From Caulobacter vibrioides OR37 (GTDB lineage Bacteria; Pseudomonadota; Alphaproteobacteria; Caulobacterales; Caulobacteraceae): DNA of 64,000 bases. The stretch spans positions 1 through 64,000 of the forward strand of contig NZ_APMP01000023.1 of assembly GCF_000372645.1 (NCBI RefSeq), given 5' to 3'. This document shows, in pieces, positions 36,374-45,567 of the stretch (positions within the stretch are counted from its first letter, which is position 1; each line of letters opens with the position of its first letter). Under the pieces are notes generated by a model, which worked only from the letters and a program-made list of their open reading frames with translations, made no database searches and was not told where the DNA came from. The position numbers were made by a program, and so were the translations under genes.

Positions 36374-37288
36374 CTAAGCCGGCGCCAGGACCCGCGCCCT
36401 CTTCCAGGCCCCGTAGGCGAACACGGCCACGCCCAGCCAGATGAACAGGAAGGACAGGGCGCGCAACGCCGTGAACGGCTCGCCGAACGCCACCCCCAGC
36501 AGGAACTGGATCGTCGGCGCGATGAACTGCAGGAAGCCGACGGCGCTCAGCGGCAGGCGGCGCGCCGACCAGGCGAACAGGGCCAGCGGCGCGACCGTCG
36601 CCGGACCGGCCAGAGCCAGAAGCGCGGTCACCGGGCCGCCCTGGCCAAAATGCCCGTGACCGCTGGCCGCGAGATGCAGCACGTAGGCCAAGCCAGGCAG
36701 GGCCAGATAGGCGCATTCGATGAACAGCCCGGTCTGGGCCTCGGCCTTCACCTGCTTGCGCAGGATGGCGTAGGCGCAAAAGGTCAGGGCCAGGCCCAGC
36801 GACACGATCGGCAGATGGCCCAGCGCGATCGTCTGGATCGCCACGCCGACGGCCGCGAAACCGATGGCGACCTTGCCCTCGCCGCTCATCCGCTCGCGGA
36901 ACAGCAGCGCGCCGGCGGCCATGTTCATCAGCGGGTTGATGTAATAGCCGAGGCTGGCCTCGATCACGTGGCCGGCGTTCACCGCGAAGACATAGATCGT
37001 CCAGTTGCCGAAGATCGCCAGGGTGGACAGGGCCAGCATTCCCAACGTGCGCGGCTGGCGCAGCACCTGGACCACCTGGCCGCCCTGCCTGGCGATCAGC
37101 ACCAGCCCGCCCGCCCACAGCACCGACCACAGCGTCCGGTGGGCGATCATCTCCCACGAGCCGACGCCCAGGCTGGACAGCAGGTGGAAATAGAGCGGCA
37201 GGAAGCCCCAAAGGACATAGCAGCCGATGCCGGCGGCATAGGCGGAGCGATTGTCGGGTTCGGAAACGGCGTTGGCGCTCGGCGACAT
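36374..37288 (-). CDS. rarD: EamA family transporter RarD
   Basis: A 304-residue ten-helix drug/metabolite transporter with the RarD-specific opening SAYAAGIGCYVLWGFLPLYFHLL and two EamA repeats. The substrate is unknown for most members. The ATG at 37288 has GAGGGG eight bases before it and is preferred to the GTG at 37318 that extends the frame. Confidence 0.9.
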   Translation of the reverse strand: MSPSANAVSEPDNRSAYAAGIGCYVLWGFLPLYFHLLSSLGVGSWEMIAHRTLWSVLWAGGLVLIARQGGQVVQVLRQPRTLGMLALSTLAIFGNWTIYVFAVNAGHVIEASLGYYINPLMNMAAGALLFRERMSGEGKVAIGFAAVGVAIQTIALGHLPIVSLGLALTFCAYAILRKQVKAEAQTGLFIECAYLALPGLAYVLHLAASGHGHFGQGGPVTALLALAGPATVAPLALFAWSARRLPLSAVGFLQFIAPTIQFLLGVAFGEPFTALRALSFLFIWLGVAVFAYGAWKRARVLAPA

Positions 37289-37393
37289 GTTGCGCACCCC
37301 TCGTAAAGCGCCTCGCACATGGGAAGCCCGCCGTCCGCCCGCATCTTGCGGCTCCGTCGGAAATTCTCGAACCGGCTCAGGAAATCCTGATCC

Positions 37394-37519
37394 ACCGACC
37401 TTCCCGGCGAATGCCGGGATCCAGATCTCAGGACGATGGGGCGTGGGAAAGGCGCTGAATCCTTAGAAGCGATTCAGCGCCTTTCCATCTGGGCCCCGGC
37501 ATTCGCCGGGGATATCGGT
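37394..37519. repeat. Nested palindromic repeat element
   Basis: Two 33-base arms (37394-37426 and 37487-37519), inverted to each other with about five differences, share the core CCCGGCGAATGCCGGG. Between them lies a perfect 16-bp hairpin (GGAAAGGCGCTGAATC at 37446-37461 with its complement at 37471-37486, 9-base loop). The element fills the space between asd and rarD, both on the minus strand. The arm sequence is a dispersed palindrome type common in alphaproteobacteria. Confidence 0.85.
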
Positions 37520-37531
37520 TGTCTCTAAACC

Positions 37532-38560
37532 TTAAGCCGGCGTCTTCGACTTGATCAGGCCCTTGTCGTGCAGCAGCTGGGCGATCTGCACGGCGTTCAG
37601 GGCCGCGCCCTTTCGCAGGTTGTCGGCGACGCACCAGAAGGCGAGGCCGTTCTCGACCGTCGGATCCTTGCGGATGCGCGAGACATAGACCGGGAACTCG
37701 CCCTGGGCTTCCTTCGGCGTGATGTAGCCGCCGTCCTCGCGCTTATCGACCACGACGATCCCTTCGGCGTCGCGCAGGATCTCGCGGGCCTCGTCCTCGT
37801 CCAGCGGGCTTTCGAACTCGACGTTCACGGCTTCGGAGTGGCCGACCATCACCGGCACGCGCACGCAGGTGGCGACCAGCTGGATGTTCGGATCGAGGAT
37901 CTTCTGGGTCTCGGCAGTCATCTTCCACTCTTCCTTGGTGAAGCCGTCGTCCATGAAGACGTCGATGTGGGGGATGACGTTGAAGGCGATCTGCTTGGTG
38001 AACTTCTTCGGCGGCGGCGCGCCCAGGACATAGATGCCCTTGGTCTGGTCCCAGAGCTCGTCCATGCCTTCCTTGCCCGCGCCCGAGACCGACTGGTAGG
38101 TCGAGACGACCACCCGCTTGATCTTGGCCTCGTCGTGCAGCGGCTTCAGCGCCACGACCAGCTGCGCCGTCGAGCAGTTGGGGTTGGCGATGATGTTCTT
38201 CGGGATGCTGTTGACCGCGTCCGGGTTCACTTCCGGCACGACCAGCGGCACGTCCGGGTCCATCCGGAAGTGGCTGGAATTGTCGATGACGATCGGACCG
38301 GCCGCGCCGATCTTCTCGCCCCAGGCCTTGGAGATCGACCCACCAGCGCTCATCAGCACGATGTCGACCTTCGAGAAGTCGAACTGCTCCAGGTCCTCGC
38401 AGCGCAGGATCTCGTTGCCGAACGAGACCTCGACCCCGATGGATTTGCGGCTGGCGATGGCGTGCATCTTGTCCACGGGGAATTTGACTTCCTCGAGGAT
38501 GTTGAACATCTCGCGGCCCACATTGCCCGTGGCGCCGACCACGGCGACCCGGTAACCCAT
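37532..38560 (-). CDS. asd: Aspartate-semialdehyde dehydrogenase
   Basis: A 342-residue enzyme that reduces aspartyl phosphate to aspartate semialdehyde for lysine/diaminopimelate, threonine and methionine. N-terminal GATGNVGREM (NADP site), the catalytic cysteine in ANPNCSTAQL, and the later GKEGMDELW / VRVPVMVGHSEAVNVEF signatures are present. A nested palindrome downstream may end the transcript. Confidence 0.96.
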   Translation of the reverse strand: MGYRVAVVGATGNVGREMFNILEEVKFPVDKMHAIASRKSIGVEVSFGNEILRCEDLEQFDFSKVDIVLMSAGGSISKAWGEKIGAAGPIVIDNSSHFRMDPDVPLVVPEVNPDAVNSIPKNIIANPNCSTAQLVVALKPLHDEAKIKRVVVSTYQSVSGAGKEGMDELWDQTKGIYVLGAPPPKKFTKQIAFNVIPHIDVFMDDGFTKEEWKMTAETQKILDPNIQLVATCVRVPVMVGHSEAVNVEFESPLDEDEAREILRDAEGIVVVDKREDGGYITPKEAQGEFPVYVSRIRKDPTVENGLAFWCVADNLRKGAALNAVQIAQLLHDKGLIKSKTPA

Positions 38561-38715
38561 CGCGCTCTCCTGAAGACTGTCCGTCCGCGTACCGCGCGGA
38601 GCGGCGTTCCGTTACGCCTCATGCCCCGCGGGCGCAAGGCGAGGGTTTCTGGCGCGGCGATGAGGGCAGGTGAACCCGCCCGTTCAGAGGGTTTCCGACG
38701 CACGTCCGCCCGCCT

Positions 38716-41616
38716 ATGTTCGCCGCCATGACCGACGTCGTCTCCGAAGCCCCGCCCGCCGCTCACCTCACCCAGGACGGTCCCGCCGTTCGGCTCTTCC
38801 TGGTCGACGGCTCGGCCTATCTATTCCGGGCCTATCACGCCCTGCCGCCGCTGACCCGCAAGAGCGACGGCCTGCCCGTCGGCGCGGTCCAAGGTTTCTG
38901 CAACATGTTGTGGAAGCTGCTGCGCGACATGCAGGGCGATACGCCGACCCACCTGGCGGTGATCTGGGACCACTCGGAGAAGACCTTCCGCAACACCCTG
39001 TACGACCAGTACAAGGCCCACCGCCCGCCGCCGCCGGAAGACCTGATCCCGCAGTTCCCGCTGGTGCGCGAGGCGACGCGGGCGTTCGGCGTGCCGGCCA
39101 TCGAGCTGCCCGGCTACGAGGCCGACGACCTCATCGCCGCCTATGCCTGCAAGGCCCGCGAGGTCGGCGGCGAGGCGATCATCGTGTCGTCCGACAAGGA
39201 CCTGATGCAGCTCGTCGGCGACGGCGTGTCGATGTACGACCCGATGAAGGGCGTCCGCATCGACCGCGAGCAGGTGTTCGAGAAATTCGGCGTCTATCCA
39301 GAGAAGGTGGTCGACGTTCAGGCCCTGTGCGGCGACAGCGTCGACAATGTGCCGGGCGCGCCGGGGATCGGGATCAAGACCGCCGCGCAGCTGATCACCG
39401 AATACGGCGACCTCGACACGCTGCTGGAACGGGCCGGCGAGATCAAGCAGCCCAAGCGCCGCGAGACTCTGATCAATTTCGCCGACCAGATCCGCCTGTC
39501 GCGAGCGCTGGTGACGCTGGATTGCGACACCCCCCTGCCCGAGCCGCTGGACGATCTGAAGGTGCGCGAGCCCGACAAGGTGGCGCTGGCCGCGTTCCTG
39601 GACCAGATGGAGTTTCGCACCCTGGCCCGGCGGGTCGGCGACGGCTCGGCCGCCGCCGCGCCCGGCACGCTGGACCGCCCGTCGGCCCCGCCGAAGGCGC
39701 CGGTCACCTCGGTCTCCTACATGGGCGCCGCCGCCCGCGCGGCCGCCCAGCCCGTCGCCGAGCCGGTCACCATCGACCACGCGACCTATGTCTGCGTCCG
39801 CGATCTGGAGACGCTGAAGGCCTGGGTCGCCAAGGCGACGGCCAAGGGCGTCGTGGCCTTCGACACCGAGACCGACGCCCTGGGTTCGGCGACGGCCGGC
39901 CTGTGCGGAATCTCCCTGGCCGTGGCGGCCGGCGAGGCCTGCTACATTCCCGTCGGCCATTGCGAGAAGGAAGGCCTGGCGCTGGAAGCCGCCGCCGACC
40001 TCGTGCAGATCCCGCTGGCCGACGTGATCGCGACGCTGAAGCCGCTGCTGGAGGATCCGGCGGTGCTGAAGGTGGCGCAGAACGCCAAGTACGACATCGC
40101 GGTGCTGTCGCGCCACGGGATCCAGGTCTCGCCGATCGACGACACCATGCTGATCTCCTACGTGCTGGAGGCGGGCTTGCACGGCCACGGCATGGACGAG
40201 CTGTCGGAGCTGTGGCTGGGCCACAAGCCGATCCCGTTCAAGCAGGTGGCCGGGACCGGCAAGGCCCAGATCAGCTTCAAGCACGTGGCCCTGGCCGAGG
40301 CGACCGCCTACGCCGCCGAGGACGCCGACGTCACCCTTCGCCTATGGGAGCGGCTGAAGCCGCGCCTGGCGCGCGAGGGCCTGTCGACCGTCTACGAGAC
40401 CCTGGAACGCCCCCTACCCGCCGTGCTGGCGATGATGGAGAACGACGGCGTCAAGGTCGATCCCGAGGCGCTGCGCCTGCTGTCGAACGAGTTCTCCCTA
40501 CGCATGGCCCAGTACGAGGCGCGCGCCCAGGAGATCGTCGGCCGGCCGTTCAACCTGGGCAGCCCCAAGCAGATCGGCGACGTGCTGTTTGGCGAGATGA
40601 ACATGAAGGGCGGCAAGAAGACCGCCACCGGCCAGTGGTCCACCGACAGCGACGTCCTCGAAAGCCTGGCCCTCGAGCACGAGCTGCCGCGCGTGCTGCT
40701 GGACTGGCGTCAGCTCTCGAAACTGAAGGGCACCTATACCGAGAACCTGATCGCGGCGATCGCCGAGCGCACGGGCCGGGTGCACACCTCCTACGCCTTG
40801 GCCGCGACGACGACGGGACGCCTGTCCTCGTCCGATCCGAACCTGCAGAATATCCCGGTCCGCACCGAGGAAGGCCGGAAGATCCGCAAGGCCTTTATCG
40901 CGCCGCCCGGCAAGGTGCTGATCAGCGCCGACTACAGCCAGATCGAGCTGCGCCTCCTGGCTCACATCGGCGACATCCCCCAGCTGAAGCGGGCCTTCCA
41001 GGAAGGCCTCGACATCCACGCCATGACGGCCTCGGAGATGTTCGACACGCCGATCGAGGGCATGGACCCGATGATCCGGCGGCGAGCCAAGGCGATCAAC
41101 TTCGGCATCGTCTACGGCATCAGCGCGTTCGGTCTCGCCAACCAGCTGGGCATCGGCCAGGGCGAGGCGGGAGCCTATATCAAGACCTATTTCGAGCGCT
41201 TCCCGGGCATCCAGGCCTATATGGACGCGACCAAGGCCTTCGTGCGCGAGCACGGCCATGTCACCACCATCTTCGGCCGCAAGATCAACATTCCCGAAAT
41301 TCAGTCGAAGTCCGTCGGCCAGCGACAATTCGCCGAACGGGCGGCGATCAACGCCCCGATCCAGGGCGCGGCCGCCGATGTGATGCGCCGGGCCATGATC
41401 CGGATGCCGGCCGCCCTGGAGGCCGCCGGCCTGGAAGCGCGCATGTTGCTGCAGGTGCACGACGAACTGGTCTTCGAGGCGCCGGAGGCCGAGGCCGAGC
41501 GGGCTTGCGCGGTGATCCGGGGCGTGATGGAGACGGCGGCCGAACCGGCCGTGGCGCTGACCGTGCCGCTGACGGTGGAGGCTCGGGCCGCGCCGAACTG
41601 GGACGAAGCCCACTGA
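38716..41616 (+). CDS. polA: DNA polymerase I
   Basis: A 966-residue polymerase with all three domains. The 5'-3' exonuclease lies within about residues 20-300 (LVDGSAYLFRAYHAL, IVSSDKDLMQL). The 3'-5' exonuclease has intact proofreading residues: FDTETDALG, QNAKYDIAVLS and YAAEDADVTLRLW. The polymerase domain has SADYSQIELRLLAHIG, the O-helix RRRAKAINFGIVYGIS and LLQVHDELVFEAPE. It therefore resembles E. coli PolI rather than the proofreading-dead types. Translation may start at 38716 or four codons later at 38728. Confidence 0.97.
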   Translation: MFAAMTDVVSEAPPAAHLTQDGPAVRLFLVDGSAYLFRAYHALPPLTRKSDGLPVGAVQGFCNMLWKLLRDMQGDTPTHLAVIWDHSEKTFRNTLYDQYKAHRPPPPEDLIPQFPLVREATRAFGVPAIELPGYEADDLIAAYACKAREVGGEAIIVSSDKDLMQLVGDGVSMYDPMKGVRIDREQVFEKFGVYPEKVVDVQALCGDSVDNVPGAPGIGIKTAAQLITEYGDLDTLLERAGEIKQPKRRETLINFADQIRLSRALVTLDCDTPLPEPLDDLKVREPDKVALAAFLDQMEFRTLARRVGDGSAAAAPGTLDRPSAPPKAPVTSVSYMGAAARAAAQPVAEPVTIDHATYVCVRDLETLKAWVAKATAKGVVAFDTETDALGSATAGLCGISLAVAAGEACYIPVGHCEKEGLALEAAADLVQIPLADVIATLKPLLEDPAVLKVAQNAKYDIAVLSRHGIQVSPIDDTMLISYVLEAGLHGHGMDELSELWLGHKPIPFKQVAGTGKAQISFKHVALAEATAYAAEDADVTLRLWERLKPRLAREGLSTVYETLERPLPAVLAMMENDGVKVDPEALRLLSNEFSLRMAQYEARAQEIVGRPFNLGSPKQIGDVLFGEMNMKGGKKTATGQWSTDSDVLESLALEHELPRVLLDWRQLSKLKGTYTENLIAAIAERTGRVHTSYALAATTTGRLSSSDPNLQNIPVRTEEGRKIRKAFIAPPGKVLISADYSQIELRLLAHIGDIPQLKRAFQEGLDIHAMTASEMFDTPIEGMDPMIRRRAKAINFGIVYGISAFGLANQLGIGQGEAGAYIKTYFERFPGIQAYMDATKAFVREHGHVTTIFGRKINIPEIQSKSVGQRQFAERAAINAPIQGAAADVMRRAMIRMPAALEAAGLEARMLLQVHDELVFEAPEAEAERACAVIRGVMETAAEPAVALTVPLTVEARAAPNWDEAH

Positions 41617-41790
41617 TTGGCAGAGCCCCATCGCTCGCGCCGCGACATTCCGCCACATCACGGTTAATCGCTCGGCAATCGTTCTGGACGACTCCTGCCG
41701 GTTGACGATCGCGATCCGTGGCCCGGCCTCAAGTAGCTGTGTTCTCTGAAATTTTCGCGGCCGCCATCGTTCAGATGAGGAGCCCGCTCG

Positions 41791-43701
41791 GTGTCTTTTA
41801 GCGACCTGAAAATCTCGGCGAAGCTCGGCTTGGCGTTCTGCGCGCTGATCCTGACCTCGGCCATCGCCTCGTCGATCGTGTTCGTCAGCCTCCAGCGCAT
41901 CGACGAGGCCACCGTGGCCAGCGAGCGCAGTCTGGCCCTGGCCGCGACGGCCGAAGAGGCCCTGACTCTGATCCTGGAACAGCAGAACGCGCTGCGCGGC
42001 TACGTGTTGATGGGTGACAAGAAGTTCGCCAAGACCTACGAGGAAAGCTCGGCCAAGTTCGACCAGACGCTGGACGGCTTCGCGACCAAGACCACGATCC
42101 CCGAGCAGAAGGCGCGCATCCAGCGCCTGCGCGAGGCCATGGCGACCTGGCGCCATGACATCGGCGCCCCGGTCATGAGCCTGATGAACGATCCGGCCGC
42201 GGGCCGCGACCAGGCCATCCAGCTGACCGGGAAGAAAAGCCTGACCGCGCTGCGAGCGATCCAGAAGGAGTTGCTGACCGCGGCCAACGAGCGGGTGGCG
42301 ATCCGGACGGCCGAAGCCAAGGCGGCCATGACCACCGCGGTGCTGTCGCTCCTGATCGGCGGCGGCGTGGCCCTAATCATCGCCGGCCTGATGGGCTGGT
42401 GGCTGTGGAACGCCATCGCCCGTCCCGTCGCCGCCATGACGGGCGCCATGCGTCGTCTGGCCTCGGGCGACAATGGCGTCGCCGTGCCCGCCCAGGGCCG
42501 CAAGGACGAGATCGGCGACATGGCCGCCGCCGTGGCCCATTTCAAGGACGCCGCCGTCGAGAAGATCCGTGTCGAGCGCGCCGCCGCCGAGCATCGCGCG
42601 GCCGCGGACAGCGAACGCGCCGCCAACGAGGCCGAGAAGGCCGCCATCGCCCGCGACGACGCCATCGCCGTCGCCGCGCTGAACGAAGCCCTCGACCATC
42701 TGGCGAGCGGCGATTTGACCCATCGGATCACCGTTCCGTTCGCGCCCAAGACCGAGAGCCTGCGGACCAATTTCAACGCGGCCGCCGAGCGGATGCAGGA
42801 CGCCATCCAGGCGATCGGCGCGGCCACCGACGGGGTCAATAGCGGCTCCGACGAGATCGCACAGGCCTCGGACAACCTCTCGCGCCGCACCGAACAGCAG
42901 GCCGCCAGCCTGGAACAGACGGCCGCGGCGCTGGATCAGATCACCGCCACGGTGCGAAAGACCGCCTCCGGCGCGCAGGAGGTCTCACGCGTGGTGGCCG
43001 CGGCCCGCGCCGACGCCCAGCGTTCGGGTCAGATCGTCGGTCAGGCGGTCTCGGCCATGACCGAGATCGAGACCTCTTCCGACCAGGTCAGCCAGATCAT
43101 CGGCGTCATCGACGAGATCGCCTTCCAGACCAATCTTCTGGCCCTGAACGCGGGCGTCGAAGCCGCTCGCGCCGGCGAGGCCGGTCGCGGGTTCGCGGTC
43201 GTGGCCCAGGAAGTCCGCGCCCTGGCCCAGCGCTCGGCCGACGCGGCCAAGGAGATCAAGACCCTGATCTCGACCTCGACGGCGCAGGTCGAGGCGGGCG
43301 TGGACCTCGTCGGGCAGACCGGGGCGGCCCTGAACCGCATCGTCGAACAGGTCGCCGCCATCGACACCCTGGTCACCGAGATCTCGGCCTCGGCCAGCGA
43401 GCAGTCCACCGGGCTGAACGAGGTCAACACCGCCGTCAATCAGATGGATCAGGTCGTCCAGCAGAACGCGGCCATGGTCGAGGAAGCCACCGCCGCCAGC
43501 CATTCGCTGAAAAACGAGGCCAAGGCCCTGGCCGAGATGGTTTCAAGGTTCCGCACGGCGCGGTCGGCGGTTCAGTCCGCGCCCGCGCCAACCAGCGCGC
43601 GTCCGGTCTCCCGGCCGGCTTCGCGCCCAGCGGCCATCGTCCGCCCATCGCGCGGCGGCGCCGCCGTGGCCGTCAAGGAAGATAGCTGGGAAGAGTTCTA
43701 G
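41791..43701 (+). CDS. Methyl-accepting chemotaxis protein
   Basis: A 636-residue receptor: TM1 at about 10-32, a periplasmic four-helix-bundle sensor region (four_HB_MCP type), TM2 near 188-212, HAMP domains, and a signalling domain with the hairpin tip [24 protein letters not shown]. The C-terminus ends in SWEEF, like the WxxxF tether pentapeptide that binds CheR/CheB. The ligand is unknown. GTG start with GAGGAG upstream. A long palindromic repeat follows immediately. Confidence 0.92.
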   Translation: MSFSDLKISAKLGLAFCALILTSAIASSIVFVSLQRIDEATVASERSLALAATAEEALTLILEQQNALRGYVLMGDKKFAKTYEESSAKFDQTLDGFATKTTIPEQKARIQRLREAMATWRHDIGAPVMSLMNDPAAGRDQAIQLTGKKSLTALRAIQKELLTAANERVAIRTAEAKAAMTTAVLSLLIGGGVALIIAGLMGWWLWNAIARPVAAMTGAMRRLASGDNGVAVPAQGRKDEIGDMAAAVAHFKDAAVEKIRVERAAAEHRAAADSERAANEAEKAAIARDDAIAVAALNEALDHLASGDLTHRITVPFAPKTESLRTNFNAAAERMQDAIQAIGAATDGVNSGSDEIAQASDNLSRRTEQQAASLEQTAAALDQITATVRKTASGAQEVSRVVAAARADAQRSGQIVGQAVSAMTEIETSSDQVSQIIGVIDEIAFQTNLLALNAGVEAARAGEAGRGFAVVAQEVRALAQRSADAAKEIKTLISTSTAQVEAGVDLVGQTGAALNRIVEQVAAIDTLVTEISASASEQSTGLNEVNTAVNQMDQVVQQNAAMVEEATAASHSLKNEAKALAEMVSRFRTARSAVQSAPAPTSARPVSRPASRPAAIVRPSRGGAAVAVKEDSWEEF

Positions 43702-43749
43702 AGCGTGAGGCTGAAAGTGGGAACCGGTTTCAGCTTATCTCACGCTCTA
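43699..43749 (+). terminator. Long hairpin after the chemoreceptor gene
   Basis: TAGAGCGTGAG (43699-43709) pairs perfectly with CTCACGCTCTA (43739-43749); inside, CTGAAA pairs with TTTCAG. It begins at the stop codon of the chemoreceptor gene and overlaps the dispersed repeat next to it. It probably ends or protects the transcript. Confidence 0.65.
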
Positions 43750-43812
43750 AACATTTGATTTAGAGCCTTTTTGACGCCTGAAATCGATTCCGATTTCAGG
43801 CTAAAGGCTCTA
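43737..43812 (-). repeat. 76-bp dispersed repeat, copy B (inverted relative to 10105-10180)
   Basis: The interval is the reverse complement of 10105-10180 with one mismatch. As at copy A, it sits just downstream of a plus-strand gene. The two copies are 33.6 kb apart, in opposite orientation. Confidence 0.9.
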
Positions 43813-43841
43813 AGGACGCGGCGAAGACCGCGCGTTCCCCA

Positions 43842-43979
43842 TCAACCCTTGTTGAGGGCGATCGTCTCGAACGACGACTTGGCCGGATGCGTCGCGTGGC
43901 TGGCGCCCGGGGTAGGCAGGACCAGGCCGATGGCGGCGGCCAAGATCAGGGCGGCGGCGAAGAAGGCCTTGGTGGCCAT
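43842..43979 (-). CDS. 45-residue exported peptide, unknown function
   Basis: A short frame starts at ATG 43979 with GAGAG six bases upstream and encodes a clear signal sequence (MATKAFFAAALILAAAIGL) with a likely cleavage near ASHA. A mature tail of about 15-20 residues follows, ending ALNKG. Codon use is typical of this genome (GCC, CTG, AAG). I recognise no family. It is flanked by the dispersed repeat and by the thiolase region, both on the same side of a terminator. It is too short to be sure that it is translated. Confidence 0.6.
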   Translation of the reverse strand: MATKAFFAAALILAAAIGLVLPTPGASHATHPAKSSFETIALNKG

Positions 43980-44116
43980 GGGTGTCTCTCGGGTCTGGCG
44001 TGTCTAAAGCGATGATCGCGACGCCGACGCAGGCCTAGATGGCCCCGCCCGCGCCGGGTTCAAGACAGCGCCGCGCCAGAGCTTCTGAAACGGCTTGCAG
44101 GCGTCCTGATCCGATA

Positions 44117-44158
44117 GAAAAGGCCGGAAACCGCCTCGACGGTTCCCGGCCTTTTTTG
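44117..44158 (-). terminator. Rho-independent terminator of the thiolase gene
   Basis: AAAAGGCCGG and CCGGCCTTTT arms, extended by AAACCG/CGGTTC pairing, form a long stem 28 bases past the thiolase stop codon. T-runs occur on both strands, so it can work in either direction and may also protect the small peptide gene from read-through. Confidence 0.82.
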
Positions 44159-44185
44159 TCCCCGCGTTATCCGGCCTGGTCGAAA

Positions 44186-45373
44186 TCAGAAGATTTCGAA
44201 CAGGCCGGCGGCGCCCATGCCGCCGCCGATGCACATGGTCACCACGCCCAGCTTGGCCTTGCGGCGCTTGCCTTCCAGCAAGAGGTGGCCGGCGCAGCGC
44301 GCGCCGGTCATGCCGAACGGGTGGCCGATGGCGATCGAGCCGCCATTGACGTTGTACTTCTCCGGATCGATGCCCAGGCGGTCGCGGCTGTAGAGGCACT
44401 GCGACGCGAAGGCTTCATTCAACTCCCAGATGTCGATGTCGTCGACCTTCAGACCGTGACGTTCCAAGAGGCGCGGCACGGCGAAGACCGGGCCGATGCC
44501 CATCTCGTCGGGCTCGCAGCCGGCGATGGCGAAGCCCTTGAACATGCCGAGCGGCTCCAGGCCGCGCTTGGCCGCTTCCTTGGCTTCCATCACCACGACG
44601 GCGGCGGCGCCGTCCGACAGCTGCGACGCGTTGCCGGCGGTGACGAAGTTGCCCGGCCCCTTGACCGGCTCCAGCTTGGCCAGGCCTTCCAGCGTGGTGT
44701 CCGGACGGTTGCACTCGTCCTTGGTGACCACGTAGTCGACCAGGCTCTCTTCCTTGGTCTCCTTGTTGACCACCTTCATCTTGGTGGCCATCGGGACGAT
44801 CTCGTCGTCGAACAGGCCGGCGGCCTGGGCGGCGGCGATGCGCTGCTGGCTGCGCAGCGAGTATTCGTCCTGGTACTCGCGGCTGATGTTGTAGCGCTTA
44901 GCCACGATGTCGGCGGTGTCGATCATCGCCATCCACAGCGCCGGCTTTTCCTTCATCAGCTTGTCTTCGGTGATGTGGAAGCGGTTCATGTGGCCGCCGC
45001 CCTGGACCAGCGAGATCGACTCCACGCCGCCGCCGATGGCGACGTCGGCGCCGTCGTTGCGGACATAGTTGGCGGCCGTGGCGATGGCTTGCAGACCCGA
45101 CGAGCAGAACCGGTTGACGGTCTGGCCCGAGGTGGTGACCGGCAGGCCAGCCCAGATGGCGGCGTTGCGGGCCACGTTCATGCCGGTGGCGCCTTCGGGA
45201 CCGCCGCAGCCCAGGACGACGTCCTCGACCTCGGGGCCTTCCAGCTTGGCGCGCGCGACGGCGTGCTGGATGGCGTGGCCAGCCATGGCCGCGCCATGGG
45301 TGTTGTTGAAGCCGCCCCGGTTGGACTTGGCCAGGCCCGTGCGGGCGTAAGAGACGATGACCGCTTCGCGCAT
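44186..45373 (-). CDS. Acetyl-CoA C-acyltransferase (thiolase)
   Basis: A 395-residue thiolase. The acyl-accepting Cys is in [14 protein letters not shown], the active-site His in [13 protein letters not shown], and the second Cys in [18 protein letters not shown]. The pattern fits the FadA-like degradative group that works with acyl-CoA dehydrogenases; which pathway it serves is unknown. A terminator follows. Confidence 0.93.
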   Translation of the reverse strand: MREAVIVSYARTGLAKSNRGGFNNTHGAAMAGHAIQHAVARAKLEGPEVEDVVLGCGGPEGATGMNVARNAAIWAGLPVTTSGQTVNRFCSSGLQAIATAANYVRNDGADVAIGGGVESISLVQGGGHMNRFHITEDKLMKEKPALWMAMIDTADIVAKRYNISREYQDEYSLRSQQRIAAAQAAGLFDDEIVPMATKMKVVNKETKEESLVDYVVTKDECNRPDTTLEGLAKLEPVKGPGNFVTAGNASQLSDGAAAVVVMEAKEAAKRGLEPLGMFKGFAIAGCEPDEMGIGPVFAVPRLLERHGLKVDDIDIWELNEAFASQCLYSRDRLGIDPEKYNVNGGSIAIGHPFGMTGARCAGHLLLEGKRRKAKLGVVTMCIGGGMGAAGLFEIF

Positions 45374-45455
45374 AAGGGCGCACTCCCTATTAAACGTTAG
45401 TTTGAATTGGCGGCTACCCTAGACCGGCCCTCCGCGCCCCGTAAAGATCACGCGC

Positions 45456-45470
45456 ACGTCAACGTAAACT
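45456..45470. promoter_or_regulatory. Possible fatty-acid/branched-chain regulator site upstream of thiolase
   Basis: ACGTCAACGTAAACT recalls the ACGT-N-ACGT-type operators of MerR-family LiuR regulators that control branched-chain and acyl-CoA catabolism. It lies in the spacer between the thiolase and D-aminoacylase-like genes, which diverge. Weak evidence from one sequence. Confidence 0.25.
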
Positions 45471-45567
45471 CAAGTCGACATCCTGGCCTCGATTCTCGCC
45501 CGCCGCTTGACGCCCCTCGGGCGCGGGCACACGCTCATGATCAACGATAAGATGAGGGAGGACGGCC

